A stretch of DNA of 64,000 bases from contig NZ_JABWRF020000002.1 in assembly GCF_014268805.2 (NCBI RefSeq), positions 1,308,001-1,372,000 of the forward strand, read 5' to 3'. Made by a program: the position numbers and the translations under genes. Under the pieces are notes generated by a model. It searched no databases, was not told the DNA's origin, and saw only the letters and a list, made by a program, of their open reading frames with translations. Shown here one piece after another: positions 1-9,626 of this stretch (position 1 is its first letter; each line of letters begins with the position of its first letter). The stretch is from Pseudomonas farsensis. GTDB lineage: Bacteria; Pseudomonadota; Gammaproteobacteria; Pseudomonadales; Pseudomonadaceae.

Positions 1-1204
1 TCAGCAGCAGGTCGCTGCGTGCCGCAAGGCCTGCGGCGAACTCGGGGTAGACCACTTCGTAGCAAATGTACGGCGCGATTTGATAGCCCTTGGCCTGCAG
101 CAGTGGCTGGTCGTCCGGGCCACGGGCGAAGTCCGACATCGGCAGGTTGAAGAACTCGATGGCGCCGCGCAGCATGTCCTGCAATGGCACGTATTCACCG
201 AATGGCACCAGCTTTTGCTTGAGGTAGGTGCCGTCGCCTTCACCGGTAACCGTCACCCCATTGAAGTAGCGGCGCTGCTGATGGACCACCTGGCGCACCG
301 GCACCCCGGTAATCAGCGCGGTATGCCGCTCGGCGGCAAATGCGCCCATCATGTCGAGGTAACCCTGGGCCTGGTCCTTGAGCACCGGCACCGCCGTTTC
401 TGGCCACACCAGCAGGTCAACCGGCTTTGAGCTGAAACTCATGTCGCGGTACAACGCCAGTTGCGCATTGACGTGGGCCGGGTCCCATTTCAGGTCCTGT
501 TCGACGTTGCCTTGCAGTGCGGCCACTTTCAGCGGCTCGCCGGCAGGTTGGGTCCAGGCATGGCCCTTCAAGGCCATGCCGATCACCCAAGGCGCCACCA
601 ACAGCACAGCGCCAACCGCCAGGAACGACGGCCGCGCACGCAGGCGCGGCAGGTTGCACAGCAACGCGGCGCTCATGGCCAGGGCGAACGACACCAGCCA
701 CACCCCGCCGACCGGCGCCAGCCCCGCCAACGGCCCGTCGAGCTGGCTGTAGCCGGCATAAAGCCAAGGGAACCCGGTGAGGAACCAGCCGCGGAACGCC
801 TCTTGCAGCAGCCACAGCGCGGCAAAGCTCAAGGCATCGGCCAGTGGCGCTTCATCGCGGCGCAGCCAGCGCGCCCATAGCCAGGCGGGCAGGGCGAAGA
901 ACAACGCCAGCAAGGCGAAGAAACCCAGCAGCAGCAGGATCGCCAGCAACGGCGAGGCGCCGCCGTAGGTGTTCATGCTGACGTAGATCCACCAAGTGCC
1001 GGCGCCATACAGGCCAAAGCCGAAGCTCCAGCCACGGGCCAGTGCCTGGCGTGGGCTCAGTTGGCGCAGGCCAAGGTAGAACAGGGCAATCGACAGCAGC
1101 GCCAGTGGCCAGATGTCGAATGGCGCCAGGGCCAGCAGGGTGGAAGCGCCGGCCGCCATGGCCAGCAGGTTACCGGGCCAGCCGGGGCGGGTGATCCAGC
1201 GCAT
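1..1204 (-). CDS. lnt: Apolipoprotein N-acyltransferase, 3' part cut by window edge
   Basis: Transfers the third acyl chain from phospholipid to the N-terminal cysteine of lipoproteins in the inner membrane, the last step of lipoprotein maturation. About 401 residues are visible of the roughly 500 usual for the family; the C-terminus lies outside the window. The N-terminal half (about 1-210) is a run of hydrophobic membrane segments, followed by the nitrilase-like CN-hydrolase domain. The catalytic triad is visible: Glu269 in WPETAVP, Lys329 in YLKQKLVPFGEY and Cys381 in YICYEVVYPE. The ATG at 1204 lies 8 bp after the corC stop codon, so the gene is the distal member of the phoH-ybeY-corC-lnt run. 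The reading frame is intact throughout. Confidence 0.96.
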   Translation of the reverse strand, partial: MRWITRPGWPGNLLAMAAGASTLLALAPFDIWPLALLSIALFYLGLRQLSPRQALARGWSFGFGLYGAGTWWIYVSMNTYGGASPLLAILLLLGFFALLALFFALPAWLWARWLRRDEAPLADALSFAALWLLQEAFRGWFLTGFPWLYAGYSQLDGPLAGLAPVGGVWLVSFALAMSAALLCNLPRLRARPSFLAVGAVLLVAPWVIGMALKGHAWTQPAGEPLKVAALQGNVEQDLKWDPAHVNAQLALYRDMSFSSKPVDLLVWPETAVPVLKDQAQGYLDMMGAFAAERHTALITGVPVRQVVHQQRRYFNGVTVTGEGDGTYLKQKLVPFGEYVPLQDMLRGAIEFFNLPMSDFARGPDDQPLLQAKGYQIAPYICYEVVYPEFAAGLAARSDLLL

Positions 1205-1212
1205 GTTGGTCC

Positions 1213-2052
1213 TTAGCGGGTAATCGGGGTCAGGCGCAGCAAGTGGATGCGGCGGCTGTCGGCATTGAGGATGCGGAACTTGTAGGCGCCGATCTCGGTG
1301 GTTTCGTTGCGCTTGGGCAGGTGCCCGAACGCGCTCATGACCAGGCCGCCGACCGTGTCGAACTCATCGTCGGAGAACTCGCTGTCGAAGAACTCGTTGA
1401 AGTTCTCGATCGGGGTCAGTGCCTTGACCAGGAAGTCACCGCTGGGCAGCGGCTTGATGTAGCTGTCTTCCTCGACGTCGTGTTCGTCTTCGATGTCGCC
1501 GACGATCTGTTCGAGCACGTCCTCGATGGTCACCAGGCCCGCCACACCGCCGTATTCGTCGATGACCACGGCCATGTGGTTGTGGTTGGCGCGGAACTCG
1601 CGCAGCAGCACATTCAGGCGCTTGGACTCGGGCACGAAGGTGGCCGGGCGCAGCAGGTCCTTGATGTTGAAGCTGTCGCCGTTCTCTTTGAGGATCAGCG
1701 GCAGCAGGTCCTTGGCGAGCAGGATGCCGAGCACATCGTCATGGCTTTCGCCGATCACCGGGTAGCGCGAGTGCGCCGCATCGATGATTGCCGGCAGGAA
1801 TTCGCGCGGCGTCTGGCTGGCCTTGATGCTGATCATCTGCGAGCGCGGCACCATGATGTCGCGCACCTGCAGGTCAGCGACCTGGATGGCGCCTTCGACG
1901 ATGGTCAGCGCTTCGCTGTCGAGCAGCTTGTTCTGATGGGCTTCGCGCAGCAGCTCAAGCAGCTCCTGGCGGTTTTTCGGCTCATGGGCAAAAGCCTGGG
2001 TCAGTTTGCCCAGCCAGGACTTTTGCCCGTTGCTCGATCGGTCTTCGCTCAT
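1213..2052 (-). CDS. corC: HlyC/CorC family CBS-domain protein
   Basis: A 279-residue soluble protein of the YbeX/CorC family, linked to magnesium/cobalt efflux and, through its gene neighbourhood, to ribosome and envelope maintenance. A pair of CBS domains spans about residues 65-190 (the segment from VRDIMVPRSQM to VIDEYGGVAGLVTIEDVLEQIVGDI is typical). The CorC_HlyC C-terminal domain follows to the end (DFDTVGGLVMSAFGHLP-like segment). It has no membrane segments, unlike the longer CNNM-type relatives. The gene lies between ybeY (26 bp upstream) and lnt (8 bp downstream), the conserved order. The biochemical role is less certain than the family assignment. Confidence 0.95.
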   Translation of the reverse strand: MSEDRSSNGQKSWLGKLTQAFAHEPKNRQELLELLREAHQNKLLDSEALTIVEGAIQVADLQVRDIMVPRSQMISIKASQTPREFLPAIIDAAHSRYPVIGESHDDVLGILLAKDLLPLILKENGDSFNIKDLLRPATFVPESKRLNVLLREFRANHNHMAVVIDEYGGVAGLVTIEDVLEQIVGDIEDEHDVEEDSYIKPLPSGDFLVKALTPIENFNEFFDSEFSDDEFDTVGGLVMSAFGHLPKRNETTEIGAYKFRILNADSRRIHLLRLTPITR

Positions 2053-2078
2053 GGCGGTTACTCGTGTTCCTTGCAGTG

Positions 2079-2552
2079 TCAGTGTGTGATTGAGTCGGTT
2101 TCGTCGCAGGCGTAGGGGTCGGGGTGACCCAGTTCAGCCAGCAATTCTCGTTCCAGCGCTTCCATTTCTTCGGCTTCGTCATCGTCGATATGATCGTAGC
2201 CGAGCAGGTGCAGGCAGCCGTGGATAACCAGGTGCGCCCAGTGCGCCTCAAGCGCCTTGCCTTGTTCGGCAGCCTCGCGCTCGACCACGGCCACGCAGAT
2301 GACCAGGTCGCCCAGCAACGGGATGTCGAGCAGGTCGTCGGGCACATCGGCCGGGAAGGACAGTACGTTGGTGGCGTAGTCCTTGTGCCGGTAGGTGTGG
2401 TTCAGCTCGCGGGCTTCGGCTTCGTCGACCAGGCGAATGGTCATTTCCGAGTCGGCGCTGCGCTGGCGCAGGGCCAGTTCGCACCAGCGGCGGAAGGCAG
2501 CATCGTCGGGCGCAGCGGCGTCGGTTGCGCGTTGCAGGTCAAGTTCAAGCAT
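2079..2552 (-). CDS. ybeY: Endoribonuclease YbeY (16S rRNA maturation)
   Basis: A 157-residue zinc-dependent endoribonuclease needed for 16S rRNA 3'-end maturation and 70S quality control. The metal site [11 protein letters not shown], followed by an acidic stretch DDDEAEEME, is intact near the C-terminus. The start is set at the ATG at 2552 (MLELDLQ...), because the open frame extends further upstream only as shadow sequence inside phoH. This start overlaps the 3' end of phoH by 8 bp, implying translational coupling between the two genes. The length matches the pseudomonad YbeY. Confidence 0.96.
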   Translation of the reverse strand: MLELDLQRATDAAAPDDAAFRRWCELALRQRSADSEMTIRLVDEAEARELNHTYRHKDYATNVLSFPADVPDDLLDIPLLGDLVICVAVVEREAAEQGKALEAHWAHLVIHGCLHLLGYDHIDDDEAEEMEALERELLAELGHPDPYACDETDSITH

Positions 2553-3543
2553 CTTTGTTGCTGCCCTCGGGGCCGGCCTGACGGCTTTCGAAGCGCTCGT
2601 AGGCCTCGACGATGCGTTGCACCAACGGGTGGCGCACCACGTCCTTGGGCTGGAAATGGGTGAAGCTGATGCCTGGCACGTCGCGCAGCACCTCGATGAC
2701 ATGCGCCAGCCCCGACTTGGTGCCGCGCGGCAGGTCGACCTGGGTGATGTCGCCGGTGATCACGGCGGTGGAGCCGAAACCGATGCGGGTGAGGAACATC
2801 TTCATCTGCTCAAGCGTGGTGTTCTGACTTTCGTCGAGAATGATGAAGCTGTTATTAAGCGTGCGCCCGCGCATGTAGGCCAGCGGGGCGATTTCGATGA
2901 CTTGGCGCTCGATCAGCTTGGCCACGTGCTCGAAGCCGAGCATCTCGTACAGGGCGTCGTAGAGCGGGCGCAGGTACGGGTCGATTTTCTGGGCCAGGTC
3001 GCCGGGCAGGAAGCCGAGCTTTTCGCCGGCCTCGACCGCCGGGCGTACCAGCAGGATGCGGCGCACCTGCTCGCGCTCCAGCGCATCTACCGCGCAGGCC
3101 ACGGCCAGGTAAGTCTTGCCGGTACCGGCCGGGCCCACACCGAAGTTGATGTCGTTGGCGAGGATTTCTTTCACGTAGCGCTGTTGGTTGGCCCCACGCG
3201 GGCGGATGGCGCCCTTGCGTGTGCGCAGCGATACGCTGACCTCGTTGACTGCTGGGTTGTCGAGGGTTTCGACCGTCGATTCCTGCAGGTAGAGATGGAC
3301 GGTTTCCGGCGACAGGTCAGTGGCCTTGGCCTCGCGGTAGAGGCGGCGCAGCAGCTGTTCGGCAGCGGCAGTGGTCCGGGGTTCGCCAATCAGTTCGAAC
3401 TGATTGCCGCGGTTGCGGATCTCGATGGCCAGGCGTTGCTCGATCAGGCGCAAGTGCTCGTCGAACTGGCCGCACAAGTTGGCGAAACGATGGGCCTCGA
3501 ACGGTTCGAGGATGAAGCGATGGGGTTGTATGGGTGCGTTCAA
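2545..3543 (-). CDS. ybeZ: PhoH-like ATPase YbeZ
   Basis: A 332-residue cytoplasmic PhoH-family P-loop ATPase, generally regarded as a partner of YbeY in rRNA metabolism. Walker A is GPAGTGKT with the lysine at residue 143; Walker B is [11 protein letters not shown]. An N-terminal region of about 115 residues precedes the ATPase core. It is first in the phoH-ybeY-corC-lnt series, all on the minus strand. In P. aeruginosa-type gene order miaB lies immediately upstream of phoH; here only REP-filled intergenic DNA and then the Sel1 gene are found. Confidence 0.94.
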   Translation of the reverse strand: MNAPIQPHRFILEPFEAHRFANLCGQFDEHLRLIEQRLAIEIRNRGNQFELIGEPRTTAAAEQLLRRLYREAKATDLSPETVHLYLQESTVETLDNPAVNEVSVSLRTRKGAIRPRGANQQRYVKEILANDINFGVGPAGTGKTYLAVACAVDALEREQVRRILLVRPAVEAGEKLGFLPGDLAQKIDPYLRPLYDALYEMLGFEHVAKLIERQVIEIAPLAYMRGRTLNNSFIILDESQNTTLEQMKMFLTRIGFGSTAVITGDITQVDLPRGTKSGLAHVIEVLRDVPGISFTHFQPKDVVRHPLVQRIVEAYERFESRQAGPEGSNKDA

Positions 3544-3676
3544 GGTGGTTTTTTAGCCGCTCGTCGGCAATGAATGTGGACCAAGAATAACCCTTGCTGG
3601 GCAGTGGCGAAAGCACTGAAACGATCAAGGGTATGCAGCGCCTGTCCGGGCCCTGTCACAGCTGGTCGCAGTTTTC

Positions 3677-3792
3677 TGTAGGAGCGGCCTTGCGTCGCGA
3701 AAGGGCTGCGCAGCAGCCCCGAAGATTTCTGCATGGGGCCAAAGTATTGGGGCCGCTGCGCGCCCCTTTCGCGACACAAGGCCGCTCCTACA
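3677..3792. repeat. REP palindrome pair filling the phoH upstream gap
   Basis: Two inverted copies of a REP unit beginning TGTAGGAGCGGCCTTG and ending CAAGGCCGCTCCTACA form a long imperfect hairpin. The 305-bp gap from 3544 to 3848 holds this element and about 130 bp of phoH leader with no recognisable gene. The same unit recurs at 11288, 13622, 19797 and 24619. Confidence 0.9.
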
Positions 3793-3848
3793 CAAACGAA
3801 GTGGTTTGCCTGGAGGCATAGGTCTTTTCAGGAGCCTGCGCTGACGGC

Positions 3849-4394
3849 TCAGGGCAGTGGCGAGAACGGCGAGCGACTTTCGGCGTTTTGCAGTTCCAGC
3901 AGATACCTGCGGAAGATCTGCCCGAGCACCTGGGTTGCGTGTTCGAGTTCGTCGCGGGGCATCTGTTCGGTGACTTCGTCGGCAAGGTCGAGCGCATCTT
4001 CAGCGCCGTTGACCGCGGCCATTTTCAGCAGGATATAGGCCTGCACGTTGTTGGCCTTGACCCCTTCGCCGCGATAAAACATCGAGCCGAGGCGGTATTG
4101 CGCCTGGGCGTTGCCTTGCAGCGAGGCTTTTTCGAACCACTTCAGGGCGCTTTCGAGGTTGCGCGGCGTGGCACTGTAGTAGAACTCGCCGAGTTCGTAC
4201 TGCGCCGAGGCGTCCCCGCTTTGTGCCGTCCGCTCGCAGGCCTTGAGGGCGTTCTCCAGGTCCTCTGGTGCCACGTTCAGCGTGCAGCGCCCCGTCGCCG
4301 GAATCAGCAACGAGTTACCGCCCTCTGCCAGGGCCAGCAAAGGCTGAAGAAGCAACAGGCAGCCCAGGGTCAGGGCGCGGCCGGTGCGGTTCAT
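3849..4394 (-). CDS. Sel1-repeat secreted/periplasmic protein
   Basis: A 181-residue protein with a clear signal peptide (MNRTGRALTLGCLLLLQPLLALA) and Sel1/TPR-like helical repeats, for example GDASAQYELGEFYY and GNAQAQYRLGSMFYRGEGV. Such repeats mediate protein-protein contacts; no enzymatic motif is seen. The start at 4394 is chosen because the signal sequence begins there and an AGAGG-like ribosome-binding sequence precedes it; the frame is open further upstream only by chance. The position between hemL and the phoH cluster matches a conserved pseudomonad hypothetical gene. The precise role is unknown. Confidence 0.85.
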   Translation of the reverse strand: MNRTGRALTLGCLLLLQPLLALAEGGNSLLIPATGRCTLNVAPEDLENALKACERTAQSGDASAQYELGEFYYSATPRNLESALKWFEKASLQGNAQAQYRLGSMFYRGEGVKANNVQAYILLKMAAVNGAEDALDLADEVTEQMPRDELEHATQVLGQIFRRYLLELQNAESRSPFSPLP

Positions 4395-4548
4395 GGGGAT
4401 CGACTTACCTCTGCAAAACTGCGACCAATGTCTCTGGTGGCACATTATGGGATAAGCAGCGCCAACCTTACAAAGTTTTACTGACATTTCTGCAAGGGCG
4501 GCGCGAAGCACAGGGCTGTGACGTGCATCACAGCCCTGCCTGGCGGGC

Positions 4549-5832
4549 TTACTTGAGCTTGGCGAACGCGCGTTCGGCGGCATCCAGGGTGATCTGCAGC
4601 TCCTTGTCGCCGTGGGCGATGGAGGTGAAACCGGCCTCGAATGCGCTCGGCGCCAGGTACACGCCACCTTCGAGCATCAGGTGGAAGAAGCGCTTGAAGC
4701 GCTCGGCGTCGCTCGCCATGACATCTTCAAAGGTGACGATGTCGTCAGCGCCGCTGAAGTACAGGCCGAACATTGCACCGGCCTGGGTGGTGACGAACGG
4801 AATACCGGCAGCATCGGCGCGCTGTTGCAGGCCATCGAGCATACGGCTGGTGAAGTCGGTCAGCTCGGCATGGAAACCTGGGCGGCTGATCAGGCGCAAG
4901 GTGGTCAGGCCTGCCGCCATGGCCAGTGGGTTGCCCGACAAGGTGCCGGCCTGGTACACCGGGCCCAGCGGGGCGATGCAGCCCATGATTTCACGCTTGC
5001 CGCCGAAGCAGCCGACCGGCATGCCGCCACCGACAATTTTGCCGAAGGTGGACAGGTCCGGGGTGATGCCGTAGTGGCCCTGGGCGCCGCCCAGCGAAAC
5101 GCGGAAGCCGGTCATCACTTCATCGAAGATCAGCACCACGCCGTGTTTGTCGCACAGGCTGCGCAGGCCTTCGAGGAAGCCCGGCGCCGGGGGCACGCAG
5201 TTCATGTTGCCGGCAACCGGCTCGACGATGATGCAGGCGACGGTCTGGCCGACTTCGGCCAGGGTCTTTTCAACCTCGGCGATGTTGTTGAACGGCAGCG
5301 TCAGGGTGTGCTTGGCAAAGTCTGCCGGCACCCCGGCCGAGCTCGGCACGCCTTGGGTCAACAGGCCGGAGCCGGCTTTTACCAGCAGGCTGTCGGAGTG
5401 GCCGTGGTAGCAGCCTTCGAACTTGATGATGGCGTCACGGCCGGTGTAGCCGCGGGCCAGGCGGATGGCGCTCATGGTGGCTTCGGTGCCGGAGCTGACC
5501 ATGCGCACCATTTCCATCGACGGCACGATCGAGCAGACCAGGTCTGCCATTTCGGTTTCCATGGCGGTCGGGGCGCCGTAGGACAGGCCGTGCTGCAACT
5601 GGTTGCGCACCGCATCCAGCACCTCGGGGTGGCCGTGGCCGAGAATCATCGGGCCCCAGGAGCCGACATAGTCGACGTAGCGCTTGTCGTCTTCATCGAT
5701 GACGTAGGCGCCTTCGGCGTGCTTGAAGAACAGCGGCGTGCCGCCGACGCTCTTGAAGGCGCGCACAGGCGAGTTGACGCCACCGGGGATGTGTTTCTGG
5801 GCTTGGGCAAACAGGTCTTCGGAACGGGACAT
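4549..5832 (-). CDS. hemL: Glutamate-1-semialdehyde 2,1-aminomutase
   Basis: A PLP-dependent aminomutase converting glutamate-1-semialdehyde to 5-aminolevulinate in the C5 pathway of haem synthesis. At 427 residues it has standard family length. The PLP-binding lysine is Lys265 in [14 protein letters not shown], and the cofactor aspartate sits in [11 protein letters not shown]. Start MSRSEDLF at 5832 is preferred over the in-frame ATG 24 bp upstream because a AAGAGA ribosome-binding sequence precedes it. thiE ends 17 bp upstream, so thiD-thiE-hemL probably share transcripts. Confidence 0.97.
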   Translation of the reverse strand: MSRSEDLFAQAQKHIPGGVNSPVRAFKSVGGTPLFFKHAEGAYVIDEDDKRYVDYVGSWGPMILGHGHPEVLDAVRNQLQHGLSYGAPTAMETEMADLVCSIVPSMEMVRMVSSGTEATMSAIRLARGYTGRDAIIKFEGCYHGHSDSLLVKAGSGLLTQGVPSSAGVPADFAKHTLTLPFNNIAEVEKTLAEVGQTVACIIVEPVAGNMNCVPPAPGFLEGLRSLCDKHGVVLIFDEVMTGFRVSLGGAQGHYGITPDLSTFGKIVGGGMPVGCFGGKREIMGCIAPLGPVYQAGTLSGNPLAMAAGLTTLRLISRPGFHAELTDFTSRMLDGLQQRADAAGIPFVTTQAGAMFGLYFSGADDIVTFEDVMASDAERFKRFFHLMLEGGVYLAPSAFEAGFTSIAHGDKELQITLDAAERAFAKLK

Positions 5833-5849
5833 GGAATTTTCTCTTTGAA

Positions 5850-6473
5850 TCAGCAAGCGAACAGGGCGTTGAAGGCGCGGGCGCGGCGGGTGACTTCCTG
5901 CGCGCTGTCGGCACCGAACAAGCCGTGGATCACCGCCAGCAGGTCGGCGCCGTGGGCGACCAACGGGGCGGCGTTGTCGAGGGTGATGCCGCCGATCACG
6001 GCGATCGGCAGGCGAACCTGGGCGCGGGCCTGCTCCAGCAGGTCAAGGCTTGCAGCCGGTGCGCCCGGCTTGGTTACAGAATTGAAGAAGCGCCCGAAGG
6101 CGACGTAGTTTGCCCCCTCGCTGGCGGCCTGCCGGGCCAGCTCAAGGCTGGCGTGGCAGGTGGCGCCGATCACCGCGTGGCGGCCGAGCAGGGCGCGGGC
6201 TGGGGTCAGCGGGCCGTCGGTCTGGCCCAGGTGCACGCCCACGCCCAGGCGCGCGGCCAGTTCGGCGTCGTCGTTGATGATCAGCTGCGTGCCGTAGCGT
6301 TCGCAGAGTTTCATCAGGGCTTCTGCTTCACGCAGCCGGCGCGCCGCATCGTCGCCCTTGTCGCGGTACTGCAGCAGGCACACACCGCCTGCCAGCGCCG
6401 CTTCGACGTGGGACAAAAACCGGCCGGCGAGCAGCTGGCTGTCGGTGATCGCATACAGACCGCGGAGCGTCAT
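5850..6473 (-). CDS. thiE: Thiamine-phosphate synthase
   Basis: A 207-residue TIM-barrel enzyme that joins HMP-PP with the thiazole phosphate to give thiamine phosphate. Family motifs are seen: YRDKGDD near residue 37, a GVHLGQTDG loop for substrate and magnesium, [14 protein letters not shown], and the phosphate loop [12 protein letters not shown]. It lies 15 bp after thiD and just before hemL on the same strand. No TPP riboswitch consensus was found in the leader region upstream of thiD. Confidence 0.96.
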   Translation of the reverse strand: MTLRGLYAITDSQLLAGRFLSHVEAALAGGVCLLQYRDKGDDAARRLREAEALMKLCERYGTQLIINDDAELAARLGVGVHLGQTDGPLTPARALLGRHAVIGATCHASLELARQAASEGANYVAFGRFFNSVTKPGAPAASLDLLEQARAQVRLPIAVIGGITLDNAAPLVAHGADLLAVIHGLFGADSAQEVTRRARAFNALFAC

Positions 6474-6488
6474 CGGGGTGGCCTCGTG

Positions 6489-7286
6489 TCAGGAACAGAA
6501 ATCCAGGGGCAGGCGGCGCGGCACATACTGGCCTTTGCCCAGTTGCTCGGCGTCGCGCAGGGTTCGCCAGGTGTAGTCCAGGGCACTGCGCACTGCGCTT
6601 TGCAGTTGCTCGCCGTGGGCCAGGCGGCCGGCCAGGGCACTGGCCAAGGTGCAGCCTGAACCATGGTAGCTGCCCGGCAGGCGCTGGCAGGTCCAGGTGT
6701 GTTGCTCGCCATTGCGGCTGTACAGGCGATTGTGGATTTCGTCCTCGTCGCCGTGGCCGCCGGTAATCAGCAGGTGCCGGCAGAAGCGCAGCAGTACTTC
6801 GGCGCATTCATCGGCCGTGCCCTCGGGCAGTTCGGCCAGGATGCGCGCTTCGGGCAGGTTCGGGGTGGCGATGGTCGCCAGTGGCAGCAGGCGCTCACGC
6901 ACCGCGTAGCCCACTTCATCCTTGCCCAGCCGGCCGCCGCCACCTGCGCGCAGCACCGGGTCGCAGACCAGTGGCAGGTGCGGGTGGGCGGCAAGCAGTT
7001 CGGCGACGGTATCGACCATGGCGATCGAACCGAGCATGCCGAGCTTGACCGCAGCCACCGTGGAGTCGGCCAGCACGGCATTGGCCTGGGCCAGCACCCA
7101 CTCGCGGTCGAGCACACGGAAGTCGGAGACGTTGACGGTATCCTGCACGGTCAGGGCGGTTACCGCGGGCGCGGCATGGCAGCCTTGGGCGAGCAGGGCT
7201 TCGATATCTGCCTGCAGCCCGGCGCCACCACTGGGGTCGTGGCCGGAGAGACAGAGGACAACGGGGCGGGAGCTGTAGGTATTCAT
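6489..7286 (-). CDS. thiD: Hydroxymethylpyrimidine/phosphomethylpyrimidine kinase
   Basis: A 265-residue ribokinase-fold kinase that phosphorylates HMP and HMP-P for thiamine synthesis. Evidence includes the N-terminal LCLSGHDPSGGAGLQADIE segment, the substrate region VTALTVQDT and the ATP-binding C-terminal region LPGSYHGSGCTLASALAG, which carries the GSGC anion hole with the catalytic cysteine. The start MNTYSSRPVV at 7286 is preferred to an upstream in-frame ATG because the family begins here. It forms a unit with thiE. Confidence 0.95.
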   Translation of the reverse strand: MNTYSSRPVVLCLSGHDPSGGAGLQADIEALLAQGCHAAPAVTALTVQDTVNVSDFRVLDREWVLAQANAVLADSTVAAVKLGMLGSIAMVDTVAELLAAHPHLPLVCDPVLRAGGGGRLGKDEVGYAVRERLLPLATIATPNLPEARILAELPEGTADECAEVLLRFCRHLLITGGHGDEDEIHNRLYSRNGEQHTWTCQRLPGSYHGSGCTLASALAGRLAHGEQLQSAVRSALDYTWRTLRDAEQLGKGQYVPRRLPLDFCS

Positions 7287-7549
7287 GGTCGGCGAGCTTA
7301 TCACCAAACCCTTTTGCGCGGCTCGGTCGCCGCGCAAGAGTTGCTGATCGCGACGTCAGGTAACGTGCCAGGAGGGGCTGTAAATGGCTGGCTAGAGCCT
7401 TCAGGGGCAAATTGCGCGGCCTCTCGGCTGATGCCTGGAAGCTATGCTAGAGTGCGCGCACAAATCGATAACGGGTTCTGCCGGCTTACGTCGTCTCAAA
7501 AGGAAAGGAGGCCACCGCGACGCAACTGGACTGACCATGCTGGGGCTGT

Positions 7550-9541
7550 ATGCGCTATCTGCTGATTTTGCTTTTGGGCTGCTTGCCCCTGTTCGCTGGG
7601 GCGGTCGATTTCGACGACGCCACCGGGCGCCTGCCGCTTGGGCGGCACATGCAGGTCTTCGAGGATACCGACGGCAGCGCAAGCATCGCCCAGGTCAGCT
7701 CGCCTGCGTTCGCCAGCCGCTTCCACACGCACCCCTACGAGGTGCTCAACGCCGGCTACTCCAGCTCGGTGTTCTGGTTGCGCATCGACCTGCACTACCT
7801 CGCCACGGCCAACGCCACCGCGCGCCAATGGCTGCTGGAACTCGCCTACCCGCCGCTCGATCACCTCGAACTCTATCTGCCCGACCCGCAGGGCCAGTAC
7901 CGCCTGACCCAGCGTACCGGCGACGCGCTGCCGTATGCCAGCCGGCAGATCCGCCAGAACAACTACCTGTTCGAGCTGCCCATGACGCCGGGCGAGGAAA
8001 CCACGGTGTACCTGCGCCTGCACAGCGAGGGTTCAGTGCAGGCGCCGCTGACCTTGTGGTCGCCCGAGGCCTACATGGAAGACCAGCCCACGCGCCTGTA
8101 TGTGCTGGGCATGATCTACGGTGTGCTGTTGGTGATGCTGGTGTACAACCTGTTTATCTTCCTGGCCGTACGCGACGTCAGCTACCTGTACTACATCCTT
8201 TATATCGGCTCGTTCGGCCTGTACCAGGTGTCGGTCAACGGCGCCGGCATTGCCTATTTCTGGCCGGACAACCCCTGGTGGGCGAATGCCTCGACGCCGC
8301 TGTTCATTGGCGCTGCCGGGTTGTTTGGCTGCCAGTTCGCCCGCCACTTCCTGCAGATGAACCGGCTCAGCCGTGCCTTCGACCGGCTGTTGCTGGGTTT
8401 GATGGCAGGCGGCGCGCTGGTGATGGTGCTGGCGGTGACCCTGCGCTACGGCGTGGCACTGCGCATGGCCACGGTGCTGGCGCTGCTGTTCACCGTCGGC
8501 ATCTTCAGCGCCGGGCTTTACGCCTGGTGGCGTGGGCTGCGGGTGGCGCGCTGGTTCATCATTGCCTGGAGCGCGTTCCTGCTTGGCGGGCTGGTCAATA
8601 CCCTGATGGTGCTGGGCTACCTGCCCAACGTGTTCATCACCATGTACGCCAGCCAGCTTGGCTCGGCGCTTGAAGTGGCGCTGCTGTCGCTGGCGCTGGC
8701 CGACCGCATCAACAGCCTGCGTGACGAACAGGCGCGGACCCTGCGCGAAACCGGCCGCACCCTTGAGCAGTTGAACCAGCAACTGGCGCACAGCAACCGC
8801 CTCAAGGACGAGTTCCTGGCCACGGTCACCCACGAACTGCGCACCCCGATGAACGGCGTGATTGGCTCGTTGGAGCTGCTGCACACCTTGCCGATGAGCG
8901 CCGAGCAGGCCCAGTACCACCGCACCGCCACAGGCTCGGCGCAAGACATGATGACCATGGTCGACGACATTCTGCTGCTCACCGAGCTGCAGGCCGGGCG
9001 CCTGCGCAAGCATGGCGTGCCGTTCAGCCTGCGCCGCTTGTTGCAGGAGCTGCGCGCAGGCTACGCCGGCCAGGCCTTGGCCAAGGGCCTGTACCTGAGC
9101 CTGGACCTGCCGGCGGAGCTGCCCGACAACCTGATCGGCGACCCGCAAAAACTGGCCCGCTGCCTTGCCTGCCTGGTGGACAACGGCCTCAAGTTCACCC
9201 ATCAGGGTGGCGTTACCGTGCAAGCGCGCGGGCGCCTCACCGGGCCACAGACGCTGGCCTTGTGCATCACCGTCAGCGACAGCGGCATCGGCTTCGAAGA
9301 CCTCGACCAGGCGGTGCTGTACCAGCGTTTCTACCAGGTTGATGGGTCGATGACCCGGCGCTATGGCGGCCTGGGTATTGGCCTGTCGATCTGCCGGCAA
9401 ATGGGCGACCTGATCGGCGCCACGCTGGCCCACGAATCGACGCCGGGCCTGGGCAGCCGCTTCGAGCTGAGCCTGAACCTGGCGCTGGCCAAGGCGCAGA
9501 TGCCGGCGGATCGGCTGAGCAAGGGTGTGCAGGGCGGCTGA
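7550..9541 (+). CDS. 7TM-DISM sensor histidine kinase without receiver domain
   Basis: A 663-residue membrane sensor kinase. After a signal-like segment comes a periplasmic 7TMR-DISM extracellular domain (about 25-160). Seven membrane helices follow (about 180-375), then a coiled segment, a HisKA domain with phospho-acceptor His428 in TVTHELRTPMNG, and a HATPase_c domain (VDNGLKF N-box, DSGIGF, GGLGIGLSICRQM). Many relatives continue into receiver and Hpt domains; this one stops after the ATPase domain. No response regulator gene adjoins it, so its partner is elsewhere. The ATG at 7550 is the only start after an in-frame stop at 7532. Its ligand is unknown. Confidence 0.88.
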   Translation: MRYLLILLLGCLPLFAGAVDFDDATGRLPLGRHMQVFEDTDGSASIAQVSSPAFASRFHTHPYEVLNAGYSSSVFWLRIDLHYLATANATARQWLLELAYPPLDHLELYLPDPQGQYRLTQRTGDALPYASRQIRQNNYLFELPMTPGEETTVYLRLHSEGSVQAPLTLWSPEAYMEDQPTRLYVLGMIYGVLLVMLVYNLFIFLAVRDVSYLYYILYIGSFGLYQVSVNGAGIAYFWPDNPWWANASTPLFIGAAGLFGCQFARHFLQMNRLSRAFDRLLLGLMAGGALVMVLAVTLRYGVALRMATVLALLFTVGIFSAGLYAWWRGLRVARWFIIAWSAFLLGGLVNTLMVLGYLPNVFITMYASQLGSALEVALLSLALADRINSLRDEQARTLRETGRTLEQLNQQLAHSNRLKDEFLATVTHELRTPMNGVIGSLELLHTLPMSAEQAQYHRTATGSAQDMMTMVDDILLLTELQAGRLRKHGVPFSLRRLLQELRAGYAGQALAKGLYLSLDLPAELPDNLIGDPQKLARCLACLVDNGLKFTHQGGVTVQARGRLTGPQTLALCITVSDSGIGFEDLDQAVLYQRFYQVDGSMTRRYGGLGIGLSICRQMGDLIGATLAHESTPGLGSRFELSLNLALAKAQMPADRLSKGVQGG

Positions 9542-9626
9542 GCATTAGTCCGTTTTGTCACTTTGACGGGGCGGATTGCAGTGCTTCACTGGATGTCCAG
9601 GCATGACCTGAACCAGGAGGCCCGCC

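Noticed and set aside
7287-7549. A TPP riboswitch upstream of thiD
   Set aside because: The conserved CUGAGA and ACC-GAUCUGGAUAAUGCC-type elements were not found on the minus strand.
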